NCBI RefSeq assembly: GCF_016918035.1
Contig: NZ_JAERWK010000008.1
Coordinates: forward strand, 62,001 to 126,000
Direction: 5' to 3'
Length of the DNA stretch: 64,000 nt
From: Nakamurella leprariae
Lineage (GTDB): Bacteria > Actinomycetota > Actinomycetes > Mycobacteriales > Nakamurellaceae
Of this stretch, positions 42,098 to 51,237 are shown in pieces (within the stretch, counting starts at the first letter, position 1; each line of letters begins with the position of its first letter). The position numbers and the translations under genes were made by a program. The notes beneath the pieces were generated by a model. The model searched no databases, was not told the origin of the DNA, and saw only the letters and a list, made by a program, of their open reading frames with translations.

Positions 42098-42576
42098 CCA
42101 CCATGCACGGGCAGTCGGCCACGCACACCGCCGAACTGCGCTGCATCGTCGACGAGTCCTACCTCGACCAGGTGCACGAGATGCTCGACGGGCTCTGGCA
42201 CACCGCGGCCGTGGCCCAGGAGGACGCGATGCGCTTCGGCATCGCCGCCCTGGAGATCGCCGGGAACCTGTTGCAGCACGGTCTGTTCGACCAGCCGTTG
42301 GTGCAGTCCGGTGACCAGGTCGTGGTGGCCGAGTGGACCGTGGAGGTGGACAGGTCGGCGATCCGCGCCCGCTGCCGGGACAGCTCGGCCCCGATCGACG
42401 GCGCCGGGCTGCTCGCTGACCGCGATCCGGTCACGACGCTGGACGACCTCGGTTGCGAGCACGGGCGCGGCCTGGCGTTGGCCCGGCGGTCGGTCGACAC
42501 CGTCGTCTACCGCCGGCTGGCCGATCCGGCCGGCTGGGTCAACGAGTGGACGCTGGAGCGCCGACGCAGCGCCTGA
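42094..42576 (+). CDS. HATPase_c anti-sigma factor kinase (RsbW-like)
   Basis: 160 residues of the GHKL fold: N-box FGIAALEIAGNLLQHG, then RCRDSSAPID in the G1 position and EHGRGLALARRSVD in the G2 loop. RsbW/SpoIIAB-type proteins hold a sigma factor and phosphorylate the STAS antagonist. G1 lacks the usual DxGxG and reads RDSSAP, as in many divergent actinobacterial members. It forms a phosphatase-STAS-kinase triad with the two preceding genes. Confidence 0.87.
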   Translation: MTTMHGQSATHTAELRCIVDESYLDQVHEMLDGLWHTAAVAQEDAMRFGIAALEIAGNLLQHGLFDQPLVQSGDQVVVAEWTVEVDRSAIRARCRDSSAPIDGAGLLADRDPVTTLDDLGCEHGRGLALARRSVDTVVYRRLADPAGWVNEWTLERRRSA

Positions 42577-42599
42577 CCGGCCTTGGGTACGGTGCCCGG

Positions 42600-43388
42600 A
42601 TGTCGCCCGAGATCCCCACCGCCGTCGACAAGAGCGCGGCCGGCACCGGTGTCCGGCAGTACCACATCGGCGTCGCACCCGGTGAGGTCGGGACCGTGGC
42701 CCTGCTACCCGGAGACCCGTTCCGGGTGGCGCTCATCGCCGAGTTCCTCACCGACGTCACCGAGATCGCACACCGCCGCGAGCACCGGACCGTCACCGGG
42801 CGGTACCGCGGCAAGCTCATCACGGCCACCTCGACCGGCATGGGCTGTCCGTCCACCGCGATCGCCGCGGAGGAGCTGATCCGGGTCGGCGTGACCTCGC
42901 TGATCCGGGTGGGCAGCAGCGCCGGGTTGCAGCCCGGCATCGCGCCCGGTGACCTGCTGGTCAGCGAGGGATCGCTGCGCAACGACGGCACCACCGCCGC
43001 CTACGTGCATCCCGGCTACCCAGCCGTTCCCGACCTGCCCATCACGGTGGAACTGCGACGGCAGGCGGACGCACGGGCGGCGGCCGAGCCCGACGCCGGC
43101 TTCCGCGTGCACTCCGGTATCAACGCCTCGGATGACGCCTTCTACGCCGAGACCCCTTCGTGGATCGCCGAACTCGCCGGCATGGGAGTACTGAACGTCG
43201 AGATGGAGAGCAGCGCGCTCTATGTGGTGGCCCGGCTGCGCGGGGTGCGGGCCGGGATGATCTGCGCCTGCTCCAGCAACCTGGTCGACGGCACCAGCGT
43301 GTACGAGGGCGCCGACACGCGGTTGCACGACGGGTGGCGCCGGAGCATCCGCGCCGCCCTGGACACCGCGGTGCAGCTGGACCTGTGA
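42600..43388 (+). CDS. Nucleoside phosphorylase (NP-I family)
   Basis: 262 residues. PNP/UDP family phosphorylase that splits nucleosides with phosphate. Seen are VALLPGDPFRVALIAEFL (phosphate loop), RVGSSAGLQPGIAPGDLLV and the ribose/base site NVEMESSALY. The hexameric type is close to uridine phosphorylase and bacterial PNP; substrate choice between uridine and purines cannot be read. Its stop overlaps the adenosine deaminase GTG, so the two work together in nucleoside salvage. It starts 23 bases after the HATPase gene. Confidence 0.9.
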   Translation: MSPEIPTAVDKSAAGTGVRQYHIGVAPGEVGTVALLPGDPFRVALIAEFLTDVTEIAHRREHRTVTGRYRGKLITATSTGMGCPSTAIAAEELIRVGVTSLIRVGSSAGLQPGIAPGDLLVSEGSLRNDGTTAAYVHPGYPAVPDLPITVELRRQADARAAAEPDAGFRVHSGINASDDAFYAETPSWIAELAGMGVLNVEMESSALYVVARLRGVRAGMICACSSNLVDGTSVYEGADTRLHDGWRRSIRAALDTAVQLDL

Positions 43389-44389
43389 ACCAGCCGACCG
43401 ATCTGCCGACCGATCTGCCGATCAATCTGCACAGCCACCTGGAGGGCCGCGTCCGGCCGGACACCGCGGCGGACCTGGCCGCAGCGCTGGGCCTGGCCAC
43501 GCCGCCCGGCGGCTGGACCGCCGCGCTCACCCTGCCCGGACCCGACACGCTCACCACCTACCTGGACCGGGTCGGCGCCAGCTACCCCTTCTTCACCGAT
43601 CCGGACGCCATCGCCCGGGTGACCAGCGAGGCGGTGCAGGACGCGGCCGCCGACGGGCAGGCGTTCCTGGAGCTGCGGTTCGGGCCGGGGACGCACGCCC
43701 GGGCCACCGGCCGGGCGGTCGACGACGTGGTCGCGGCGGCGTGCGAGGGACTGATCGACGGGATGGAGCGCGCCGGCATGCCGGCCGGGCTGGTGCTGGC
43801 CGCGCTCCGGTCGCACGACGACGACACGAACCTGGCGGTGGCCCGGTCGGCGGCGCGGTTCGCCGGGGCCGGAGTGGTCGGCTTCGACCTGGCCGGGGAC
43901 GAGCGCCGGTTCCCGGCGCTGGAGCGGTACCGGCCGGCGTTCGCGGTGGCGGCCGCGGCCGGGCTCGGCCTGACCTGCCACGCCGCCGAGGCCGCACCGG
44001 CCGCCGCGGCCCAGGAGGCGGTCGAGCGTTTCGGCGTGACTCGCATCGGGCACGGCGCGCACGTCGCCGCGGACCCGGTGGTGCTGGCCTGGCTGGTTGA
44101 CCGGGGCGTGGTCGTCGAGGTGTGCCCGACGTCCAACTGGTACACCGGCGCCATCCCGACCGTCGAGGCGCACCCGGCCGCGACGTTCCGCCGGGCCGGC
44201 GTGCCGCTGGTGCTGGGCGACGACAACCCGGTGCAGACGGGGTCACCGCTGTCGGCTGAGCGGCGGGTGCTGGCCGAGCAGCTCGGCGTCGGCCCGGACG
44301 GGCTGGCCGAGGTCGACCGGACCAGCGTGACGGCCCTGTTCGCCGACGACTCGGTGCGGGCCGCGCTGGCGGCCCGGCTGCCCGGCTGA
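43385..44389 (+). CDS. Adenosine deaminase family protein
   Basis: 334 residues, TIM-barrel metal-dependent deaminase. Zinc ligands appear in order: INLHSHLEGR (HxH), CHAAEA (third His with the catalytic Glu), IGHGAH, and VLGDDNPVQTG with the catalytic Asp. VCPTSNWYTGAI is also conserved. It would convert adenosine to inosine, or a related base or nucleoside (the family includes adenine deaminases). A short Pro-Thr-Asp-Leu repeat forms the N-terminus. The GTG start overlaps the phosphorylase stop by 4 bases. Confidence 0.9.
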   Translation: MNQPTDLPTDLPINLHSHLEGRVRPDTAADLAAALGLATPPGGWTAALTLPGPDTLTTYLDRVGASYPFFTDPDAIARVTSEAVQDAAADGQAFLELRFGPGTHARATGRAVDDVVAAACEGLIDGMERAGMPAGLVLAALRSHDDDTNLAVARSAARFAGAGVVGFDLAGDERRFPALERYRPAFAVAAAAGLGLTCHAAEAAPAAAAQEAVERFGVTRIGHGAHVAADPVVLAWLVDRGVVVEVCPTSNWYTGAIPTVEAHPAATFRRAGVPLVLGDDNPVQTGSPLSAERRVLAEQLGVGPDGLAEVDRTSVTALFADDSVRAALAARLPG

Positions 44390-44520
44390 CCCGCTGGACC
44401 CGGTCGTCGGCGCCGGTCGGGGTCCGCCGCGCAGGGAGCGCAGCGGCGCCGTCGGCGTCGAGACCGACCCATGATGGGCGGTTCCGTCCGGGCCTTCGTG
44501 AGCGGGCCGGCGCCGTCGGG

Positions 44521-47304
44521 TCAGTGCGCCGCCGCGTCCCAGTTCTCGCCGAACCCGACGGACACGTCCAGCGGCACATCGAGCTGGTAGGCGCCGGCCA
44601 TCTCCTCACGGATCAACGCCTCCATGGCGTCCCGCTCGCCGGTGGCCACCTCGCAGACCAGTTCGTCGTGCACCTGCAGCAGCAGCTGGGACCGCAGCCC
44701 CTCGGCGCGGATCCGGCGCTGCACGTTCAGCATGGCCACCTTGATGATGTCGGCGGCGCTGCCCTGGATCGGCGCGTTCAGCGCGATCCGTTCCGCCATC
44801 TCCCGCCGCTGCCGGTTGTCGCTGGTCAGGTCGGGCACGTACCGGCGGCGACCGAACACCGTCTCGGTGTAGCCGTCCTTGCGAGCCTGATCGACGGTGT
44901 CCCGCAGGAAGTCCCGCACGCCGCCGAACCGGGCGAAGTAGGCGTCCATCTGCTCGCGGGCTTCCTCCACGCTGATCTTGAGCTGCCCGGACAGGCCGTA
45001 GGCCGACAGCCCGTAGGCCAGGCCGTACGACATCGCCTTGATGCGCCGGCGCATCTCCGGGTGCACCTGCTCGGCCGGGATGTCGAACGCGCGCATGGCC
45101 ACGTAGGTGTGCAGGTCCTCGCCGGAGCGGAACGCCTCGATGAGCCCCTCGTCGCGCGAGAGGTGCGCCATGATGCGCATCTCGATCTGCGAGTAGTCCG
45201 CGGTGAGCAGCGTCTCGGTGCCCGCCGGCGCCACGAACGCCCGGCGGATGAGCCGGCCCTCGGCCGTGCGCACCGGGATGTTCTGCAGGTTCGGGTCGGT
45301 GGAGGACAGCCGGCCGGTCGCGGCCACTGTCTGCTGGTACGTGGTGTGGATGCGGCCGTCGTCGGCGACCGACTTGAGCAGTCCCTCCACCGTGGTCCGC
45401 AGCCGGGTGACGTCGCGGTGCCGCAGCAGGTAGGTCAGGAACGGATGACCGGTCTGCTCGTGCAGGGCGACCAGCGCGTCCGCGTCGGTGGTGTACCCGG
45501 TCTTGGTGCGCTTGGTCTTGGGCATGCCCAGCTCGTCGAACAGCACCACCTGCAGCTGCTTGGGCGACCCGAGGTTGACCTCGCGGCCGATCTCGCCGTA
45601 CGCGGCCTGCGCCGCGTTGCTGGCCTCGGTGGCGAACTGCGACTGCAGTTCCTGCAGGTAGTCGACGTCGACGGCGATGCCGGCCCGCTCCATCTCGCCC
45701 AGCACGGTCATCACCGGCAGCTCGATGTCGGCCAGCAGTGGGGCCTGGCCGGTCTTCTCGAGCTGTTCCTCGAGCCGGGCGGCCAGGTCGATGACCGCCC
45801 TGGCCTGGACCATGTCCTTGACGTCCAGGACCTGATCGGCACCGTCGCCGCCACCCTGGGCCGCGGCCTCGCCGTCGCTCTCGAAGGTCAGCGCCAGCTG
45901 CGGTTCGGCCTCGGCCCCGTCGGGTCCGGTCGCGTCCAGGGTCCGGTGCAGGTAGCGCTGGACCAGGTCGCCCAGGTCGAAGGTGCGCTGGCCGGGCAGC
46001 ACCAGGTAGGCGGCCAGCGCGGTGTCGTCGACGACCCCGTCCACCGGCAGCCCGCGGGCGACCAGGGCGTTGATCGCGGGCTTGAGGTCGTGGCCCACCT
46101 TGGTCGGCGTCGGATCGGCCAGCCAGGCCGCGACCGCGGCCTCGTCGTCGGCGGTCAGCTCGGTGAGGTCCAGCACCGCGGCGGTGCCGTCGTCGGCGGC
46201 GATCGAGATGCGGTGCGGGTCGCCCCCGCCCGGTGTCCAGGAGCCGCGGATGGTCAATCCGACGCGCTGTCCGACGGCGTGCTGGGCCAGCCAGGCCGGG
46301 ACCGCGCCGGCCGCGAGCCGGTCGCCCTGGACGGCGAAGCCCTCGGTGCTGGTCTCGTCCTCCTGCTCGAAGGTCTCCAGCAGGCGCTCCCGGAGCACCC
46401 GGAACTGCAGGTTGTCGAAGATCCGGTGGACCGCCTCGCGGTCGTACGGCAGCGCGCGGAAGTCGCTGACCGGGTCCACGTCCAGTGGCACCTCCCGGAC
46501 CAGCTCGGTGAGCCGGCGGTTCTGCAGCACCTGCGGCAGGGCCGCCCGCAGCGCGTCGCCGGCCTTGCCGCGGACCTCCTCGACCCGGTCGACCAGCGCG
46601 GTGAGCGATCCGAAGTCCCGGATCCACTTGGCCGCGGTCTTCTCCCCCACTCCGGGGATGTTGGGCAGGTTGTCCGACGGGTCGCCCCGCAGTGCGGCGA
46701 AGTCCGGGTACTGCGACGGCGTCAGCCCGTAGCGGGCGTCGACCTCCTCCGGCGTGATCCGGGCCAGCTCGGACACCCCGCGCTTGGGGTAGAGCACGGT
46801 GACCCGCGGATCCACCAGCTGGAACGAGTCGCGGTCACCACTGCAGATCCGGACCTCCAGACCCGCGCTGGTGGCCCGGCCGGTGAGCGTGGCGATGACG
46901 TCGTCGGCCTCGTAGTTCTCCGCGGTGATGCTCGGGATGCGCAGCGCGACCAGCACCTCCTTGATCAACTCGACCTGACCCTTGAAGTCGGTCGGTGACG
47001 AGGTGCGGTTGGCCTTGTACTCCGTGAACTCCTGGCTGCGCCAGGTCTGCCGGGACAGGTCGAAGGCCACCGCGACGTGGGTGGGGCGCTCGTCCCGCAG
47101 CAGGTTGATGAGCATCGAGGTGAAGCCGTAGACGGCGTTCGTCGGCTGGCCGGTGGTGGTGGAGAACTTCTCCACCGGGAGGGCGAAGAAGGCCCGGTAG
47201 GCCAGCGAGTGCCCGTCCAGCAGCAGCAGGGTGCCGCCCGCCGACGCGTCGTCCAGGGTGTCGGCCGATGTCGCGGCCCCGGTCTCGGTCACAGCTCCAC
47301 TCAC
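44521..47304 (-). CDS. polA: DNA polymerase I
   Basis: 927 residues. The N-terminal 5'-3' exonuclease has LLLLDGHSLAYRAFFAL and NYEADDVIATL, with GDPSDNLPNIPGVGEKTA as the helix-hairpin-helix. The middle 3'-5' exonuclease-like domain lacks the usual catalytic Asp/Glu set and is probably inactive, as in mycobacteria. The polymerase domain has LLTADYSQIEMRIMAHLS (motif A), RRIKAMSYGLAYGLS (motif B) and LLQVHDELVCE (motif C). The GTG start gives a 28-residue lead before the exonuclease. The AbrB-like gene ends 44 bases upstream. Confidence 0.97.
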   Translation of the reverse strand: MSGAVTETGAATSADTLDDASAGGTLLLLDGHSLAYRAFFALPVEKFSTTTGQPTNAVYGFTSMLINLLRDERPTHVAVAFDLSRQTWRSQEFTEYKANRTSSPTDFKGQVELIKEVLVALRIPSITAENYEADDVIATLTGRATSAGLEVRICSGDRDSFQLVDPRVTVLYPKRGVSELARITPEEVDARYGLTPSQYPDFAALRGDPSDNLPNIPGVGEKTAAKWIRDFGSLTALVDRVEEVRGKAGDALRAALPQVLQNRRLTELVREVPLDVDPVSDFRALPYDREAVHRIFDNLQFRVLRERLLETFEQEDETSTEGFAVQGDRLAAGAVPAWLAQHAVGQRVGLTIRGSWTPGGGDPHRISIAADDGTAAVLDLTELTADDEAAVAAWLADPTPTKVGHDLKPAINALVARGLPVDGVVDDTALAAYLVLPGQRTFDLGDLVQRYLHRTLDATGPDGAEAEPQLALTFESDGEAAAQGGGDGADQVLDVKDMVQARAVIDLAARLEEQLEKTGQAPLLADIELPVMTVLGEMERAGIAVDVDYLQELQSQFATEASNAAQAAYGEIGREVNLGSPKQLQVVLFDELGMPKTKRTKTGYTTDADALVALHEQTGHPFLTYLLRHRDVTRLRTTVEGLLKSVADDGRIHTTYQQTVAATGRLSSTDPNLQNIPVRTAEGRLIRRAFVAPAGTETLLTADYSQIEMRIMAHLSRDEGLIEAFRSGEDLHTYVAMRAFDIPAEQVHPEMRRRIKAMSYGLAYGLSAYGLSGQLKISVEEAREQMDAYFARFGGVRDFLRDTVDQARKDGYTETVFGRRRYVPDLTSDNRQRREMAERIALNAPIQGSAADIIKVAMLNVQRRIRAEGLRSQLLLQVHDELVCEVATGERDAMEALIREEMAGAYQLDVPLDVSVGFGENWDAAAH

Positions 47305-47348
47305 CCGGCCGAGTCTAGGGTCGGCCACCGACAGCCGGGTCCGGCCGG

Positions 47349-48479
47349 TCAGCAGGCCCCGTCGACCGGCCGACCGGCGCGGCCCGGTCCCCTTCGGCGG
47401 AACCAGCGAGCCAGCAACGGCGCCGTCAGCAGCACCACGAAGACCCGGAGCACCTGGGCGGTGCTCACGAAGGCCACGTCGACGTCGCTCTGCACGGCCA
47501 CGCCCAGCACCGCGTAGATGCCGCCGGGAGTGGTGGCCAGGTACCCGTCCAGCGGGCTGGTCCCGGTGATCGCGGCCAGCACCAGACCGAGCCCGGCGCA
47601 GGCCGCGATCATCAGCAGGATGGCCGCGATGAGCAGCGGCAGCATCCGCCCGGCCTGCCGCAGCGCCGCCACGGTGAAGGCCAGTCCCGTCTGCACCCCG
47701 ATGACCACCAGCGCGCCGGCCTCCAGCCCGGCCGGCACCGCCGGATCGAAGCCCGGCACGGTCAGCCGCAGCACCGTGGTGACGACCATCGGCAGCAGCA
47801 CGGTCAACGACGGGACATCGGCGACGCGGTTGATGAGCAGGACCAGCAGCACGCTGCCGACGACGGCGGCCAGCCCGAGCGCGACCGGGCCGCCGCCGGA
47901 CGCCCGGAGGGTGACGGCGTCGGCGGCCCGCGCCGGGTCGCCCGGAAAGATCCGGGAGACGAACGGCAGCAGCGCGATGACGAGGTAGACCCGCAGGTAC
48001 TGCATCACCGACACCAGCCGGGCGTCGGCGCCGACGTCGGCACTCATGGCCGTGATGCCCGACGCGCCGCCGGTCAGCATGCCGAGCTGGGCAGTCACCC
48101 CGTCCACCCGGGTCCACCGTTGCAGGACCAGGCCGGCCAGCATGCCGAGCAGCACGGTGCCGACCAGCACCACCACGTAGCCCGGCCAGCTGGCGCCGAT
48201 CTCGCCGAGCGCCTCCGGGCCGATGGTGGTGCCGATGGCCACGCCGAGGACCACCTGCGCCAGCCGGGACACCGACGGGGCCAGGTCGCTGCGCCGGCCC
48301 AGGGTCAGGCTGACGGCGGCGGCCCCGATGATGCCGCCCAGGATCGGCGCCCCCGAGACGTGCAGCAGTTGCAGGACGACCACCGCGAGGGCCACGGCGG
48401 CGGCGACCACGACCCAGAAGCGGACCGATCGCCAGGACGGACGGATGCGCCGACCGGCCCCGCCGTCAGCGGCGGGCAT
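47349..48479 (-). CDS. AbrB-family membrane protein (ammonia monooxygenase-like)
   Basis: 376 residues with about 10 membrane helices in two similar halves, the second starting near VALGLAAVVGSVLLVLLI. LTGGASGITAMSADVGADARLV and ATTPGGIYAVLGVA are the conserved gly-rich segments of the AbrB duplication family, unrelated to the AbrB transcription factor. Family members are annotated as transporters or regulators without clear function. The ATG gives a short basic N-terminus before the first helix. It is probably cotranscribed with polA. Confidence 0.87.
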   Translation of the reverse strand: MPAADGGAGRRIRPSWRSVRFWVVVAAAVALAVVVLQLLHVSGAPILGGIIGAAAVSLTLGRRSDLAPSVSRLAQVVLGVAIGTTIGPEALGEIGASWPGYVVVLVGTVLLGMLAGLVLQRWTRVDGVTAQLGMLTGGASGITAMSADVGADARLVSVMQYLRVYLVIALLPFVSRIFPGDPARAADAVTLRASGGGPVALGLAAVVGSVLLVLLINRVADVPSLTVLLPMVVTTVLRLTVPGFDPAVPAGLEAGALVVIGVQTGLAFTVAALRQAGRMLPLLIAAILLMIAACAGLGLVLAAITGTSPLDGYLATTPGGIYAVLGVAVQSDVDVAFVSTAQVLRVFVVLLTAPLLARWFRRRGPGRAGRPVDGAC

Positions 48480-48675
48480 CGACGCGCAGCCGGCTCACAC
48501 CTCGCTCCGACGGCTGCACGGCTCCGTTCTAGCACCGGCTCCGGCCGCTCCCGCCGTCCGGTTCCTTCGGACGGGCGGAACCGCCGCTTGCGCCCGGGCG
48601 AAACAGTCTGCGGGACACGGCGGTTCGCTCCCCCGGTCCGGGAGCCGTCCGATGGCCGATGAGCGCGCGGCACGG

Positions 48676-48704
48676 TTGACTGTGACGGAGGCCTCTGCCA
48701 GACT
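48676..48704 (+). promoter_or_regulatory. Putative promoter of the BKACE gene/operon
   Basis: TTGACT at 48676-48681 and CAGACT at 48699-48704 are spaced by 17 bases, close to the -35/-10 consensus of primary sigma factors. The two dyads directly downstream fit a repressible start site. The -10 lacks its first T, so this is tentative. Confidence 0.4.
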
Positions 48705-48736
48705 CACCTCCGTGAAGTGCCACTCACATATGTGAG
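48703..48736 (+). promoter_or_regulatory. Tandem operator candidates CTCAC-N4-GTGAR
   Basis: Two copies of CTCAC-N4-GTGA(A/G): one at 48703-48716, one at 48723-48736. The second is the perfect 14-base palindrome CTCACATATGTGAG. Their centres are 20 bases apart, about two helical turns, so a dimeric or tetrameric regulator could bind both on one face. They overlap and follow the putative -10. The SorC regulator at 50.1 kb is the obvious candidate binder. Confidence 0.55.
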
Positions 48737-49000
48737 CTCATCCAGCAGTGTGCGATGGAGCCGCCCGGCCCGTCGCACACGGCCGCAGCGCCCGACAAGC
48801 CCTGCGACAGTCCCGCCGACGACCGCGCCGTGCGCGGCAGCGCCGCCCGTCGCCTCCCCCCGACCTGCTGCGGGTCGGCCGACCCGGCACCCAATCGGAT
48901 CCTCACCGCCGCAACCCCTCTCGCCCCACCCGTGCACGCACCGGAACGACGCGCCACCCCCCATCGGACCACCCCCGTCGGAGCACCCGAGGAGCCGATC

Positions 49001-49948
49001 GTGACGACCGACCTGGACAAGTACGCGGACGCCGAGCCCAGCTGGGACTTCCCGGTGATCATCGAGTCCCACATCAACGGGGTGCGCAGCAAGGAGATGA
49101 ACCCCAACACGCCCATCTCCTACGACGAGATCGCCGAGGACGCGATCCGCTGCTGGGAGGCGGGTGCCTGCGCCATCCACGCCCACAACACCAGCTTCGA
49201 CCTGCTGGCCGAGGACGCGGTCAAGGACTACCTGCGCAGTTGGGACCGCGTGCTGGCCGAGCACCCGGACATCACCTGGTACCCGACCACGTGCAACAAC
49301 CTGCGGCTGTACCCGGAATCGCACGGTCTGGAGCACGTGCCGCCCCTGCGGGCGAACGCGAACGTCAAGATCGCCTGCGTGGACACCGGGATCAGCCTGT
49401 TCGCGACCTCCACCGACGAGGAGGGGTACATCCGCGGGCGCGAGTACGGCTGGAACTACGACCGGGTCGCCGGCCAGGTCAGGATGTGTCGCGAGCTGGA
49501 CATCCCGATGATCCTCGGCATCTACGAGCCCGGGTACGCGCGGCTGGCCAAGTACTACGTCGACGCGGGCATGACGACCCGCGGCTCGATGTGGGACTTC
49601 TACCTGATCGGCGACTACGGCCTCACCGCGCTGGACCCGATCGGCACCTGCGGCATGCAGCCGAGCCTGGAGAGCCTCTACTACTACCTGTCGATGATCG
49701 AGGACGCGAAGGTCAAGCACCCCTGGTACATCTCGATCTGGGGACAGGGCGCGCTGGACGACACCTCGATCCTGCGCCGGGCCATCGAGCTGGGCGGTCA
49801 CATCAAGACGGGGCTCGAGCTGTTCTACGACCCGGACCGCAACCCGACCAACCTCGAACTGCTGCAACAGGCCCAGGAGATCGCCCGTGAGGTCGGGCGG
49901 CCGATCGCCACCCAGGACGACGCGCGCAAGCTCTACCACATCGCCTGA
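49001..49948 (+). CDS. BKACE-family beta-keto acid cleavage enzyme
   Basis: 315 residues of the DUF849/BKACE family, whose type member Kce converts 3-keto-5-aminohexanoate plus acetyl-CoA to acetoacetate and a CoA thioester. Zinc ligands are visible: Glu22 in VIIESHING, His60 and His62 in AIHAHNTS, and a late Glu in KTGLELFYDPDRNPTNLEL. PISYDEIAEDAIRCWEAGA is also typical. The GTG has GAGGAG about 7 bases upstream and gives the usual family length. Family members act on many beta-keto acids; the context of polyol and 2-oxo acid enzymes suggests a non-lysine substrate here. Confidence 0.9.
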   Translation: MTTDLDKYADAEPSWDFPVIIESHINGVRSKEMNPNTPISYDEIAEDAIRCWEAGACAIHAHNTSFDLLAEDAVKDYLRSWDRVLAEHPDITWYPTTCNNLRLYPESHGLEHVPPLRANANVKIACVDTGISLFATSTDEEGYIRGREYGWNYDRVAGQVRMCRELDIPMILGIYEPGYARLAKYYVDAGMTTRGSMWDFYLIGDYGLTALDPIGTCGMQPSLESLYYYLSMIEDAKVKHPWYISIWGQGALDDTSILRRAIELGGHIKTGLELFYDPDRNPTNLELLQQAQEIAREVGRPIATQDDARKLYHIA

Positions 49949-50062
49949 CCGGGCGGGGTGACCGATGGCAGATCAGCGCGCCGAGCCGGCGGCCCGGTCG
50001 GACGGGGCGCCGGGGCACGGGACCGGACCGAGGGCCGTGACGGCCACGGCCTACCATGGCAC

Positions 50063-50085
50063 GCGCCCGGACGCGATCCGGGCGC
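50063..50085. promoter_or_regulatory. GC-rich dyad just upstream of the SorC regulator
   Basis: GCGCCCGGA and TCCGGGCGC form perfect 9-bp arms with a 5-base loop, ending 24 bases before the regulator start. It could be a terminator for BKACE or an autoregulatory or attenuating structure in the regulator leader. There is no T-tract. Confidence 0.5.
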
Positions 50086-50109
50086 CTCGACCGTGGGAAG
50101 GGGGCTGCG

Positions 50110-51132
50110 ATGGCCGCGCTCACCCCACAACGACTGGCGCAGGCCGCGTTCCTCTACTACGTCGAGGACATGGGCCAGGCCGAGGTGGCCCGGCTGCTGG
50201 GCGTCTCCCGGTCCAACGTGTCCCGGATGCTCAGCGCGGCCCGGGAGCAGAAGTTGGTCCGCTTCGAGATCGACTACCCGACCTCACGGAACCACGGCCT
50301 GGAGGCCGCGGTCCGGGCCGGCTACCGCGACACCCGGCTCAAGCACGTGACGGTCGTCGACGTGGAGCCGGACAGCACCCTCGAGCACGGCAGCCCGGAC
50401 GGCAGTCCCGACGGCATGACGGCGGAGCACCGTGCCGCGGAGGTCGGTGCGCTGCTGGCCGTCTGCCGGGGCGCCAGCGAGTGGCTCAGTGGCGTGCTGC
50501 GGAACGGGCAGACGATCGGGCTCTCCTGGGGCCGCACCATCCAGACCCTGGTCGACTCCGGGCACTTCGACGGGCGGTGGGACGTCGACGTCGTGCAGCT
50601 GTCCGGGGTGGCCAGCCTCGATCCGGCTCGCTCTGGGCACGACCTGGTCCGGGACCTGGCCGAGCGCATCGGCGGCCGGTACTCGTACTTCCACGCCCCG
50701 GCCGTCGCTCCCACCCGGGAGGTGGCCCGGTCGCTCGAGCGCAGCCCGCTCGTCGCCTCGGCGCTCCGCCAGGCCCGGTCGGTGGACGTGGCCGTGCTCG
50801 GGGTGGGGGCGTTCGACCAGGCGAGCTCGCGGACCTTCCTGCAGGAGGTCGCGGAGGCGACGCCCGCGGAGCTGGCCGAGGCCGCGGCCAAGGGTGTCGT
50901 CGGCCAGATCTGCGGCCGGTTCTTCGACGCGACCGGCGCCCAGGTCGACATCGCCCTGACCGAACGCGTGCTGAGCATCGACCTGGCCGACATCCGGGCT
51001 CTGCCGACGGTGGCGATCGTGGCCGCGGGACCGGCCAAGGCTCTGGCCGTCTCCAGCGCGTTGCGCGGCGGTCTGGCCGACATCGTCGTGGTGGACAGCG
51101 CGCTGGCCACCGCACTGCTCGACGTCGCCTGA
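50110..51132 (+). CDS. SorC-family transcriptional regulator
   Basis: 340 residues. An N-terminal helix-turn-helix (AAFLYYVEDMGQAEVARLLG then VSRSNVSRMLSAAREQKLV) precedes a sugar-binding SorC domain with GLSWGRTIQTL, VVQLSGVAS and GQICGRFFDATG. SorC proteins sense phosphorylated sugars or polyols and usually control adjacent catabolic genes; EryD of the erythritol pathway belongs here. The ATG has AAGGGGG upstream. The gene sits inside the cluster it probably controls, with dyads before itself, before BKACE and before the aldolase. Confidence 0.92.
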   Translation: MAALTPQRLAQAAFLYYVEDMGQAEVARLLGVSRSNVSRMLSAAREQKLVRFEIDYPTSRNHGLEAAVRAGYRDTRLKHVTVVDVEPDSTLEHGSPDGSPDGMTAEHRAAEVGALLAVCRGASEWLSGVLRNGQTIGLSWGRTIQTLVDSGHFDGRWDVDVVQLSGVASLDPARSGHDLVRDLAERIGGRYSYFHAPAVAPTREVARSLERSPLVASALRQARSVDVAVLGVGAFDQASSRTFLQEVAEATPAELAEAAAKGVVGQICGRFFDATGAQVDIALTERVLSIDLADIRALPTVAIVAAGPAKALAVSSALRGGLADIVVVDSALATALLDVA

Positions 51133-51237
51133 CCCTCGCGTCACACATCGCCGCGGCCGGGCGCGGTCCCGTCCGGTCGTCCTGCCCCATCCCTGATCGC
51201 CCGACCAGCCTGGCCACGGCGCCGCGCCGTGCGTCCC

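Larger units (their letters stand above)
48480..49000. other. 520-base regulatory gap before the BKACE operon
   Basis: Between the divergent AbrB-like and BKACE genes. It contains a putative promoter and two operator-like dyads at 48676-48736, then a 264-base leader to the BKACE start with no recognised gene or riboswitch. An open frame running through this leader into BKACE has no ribosome-binding site and no recognisable product. Confidence 0.5.
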
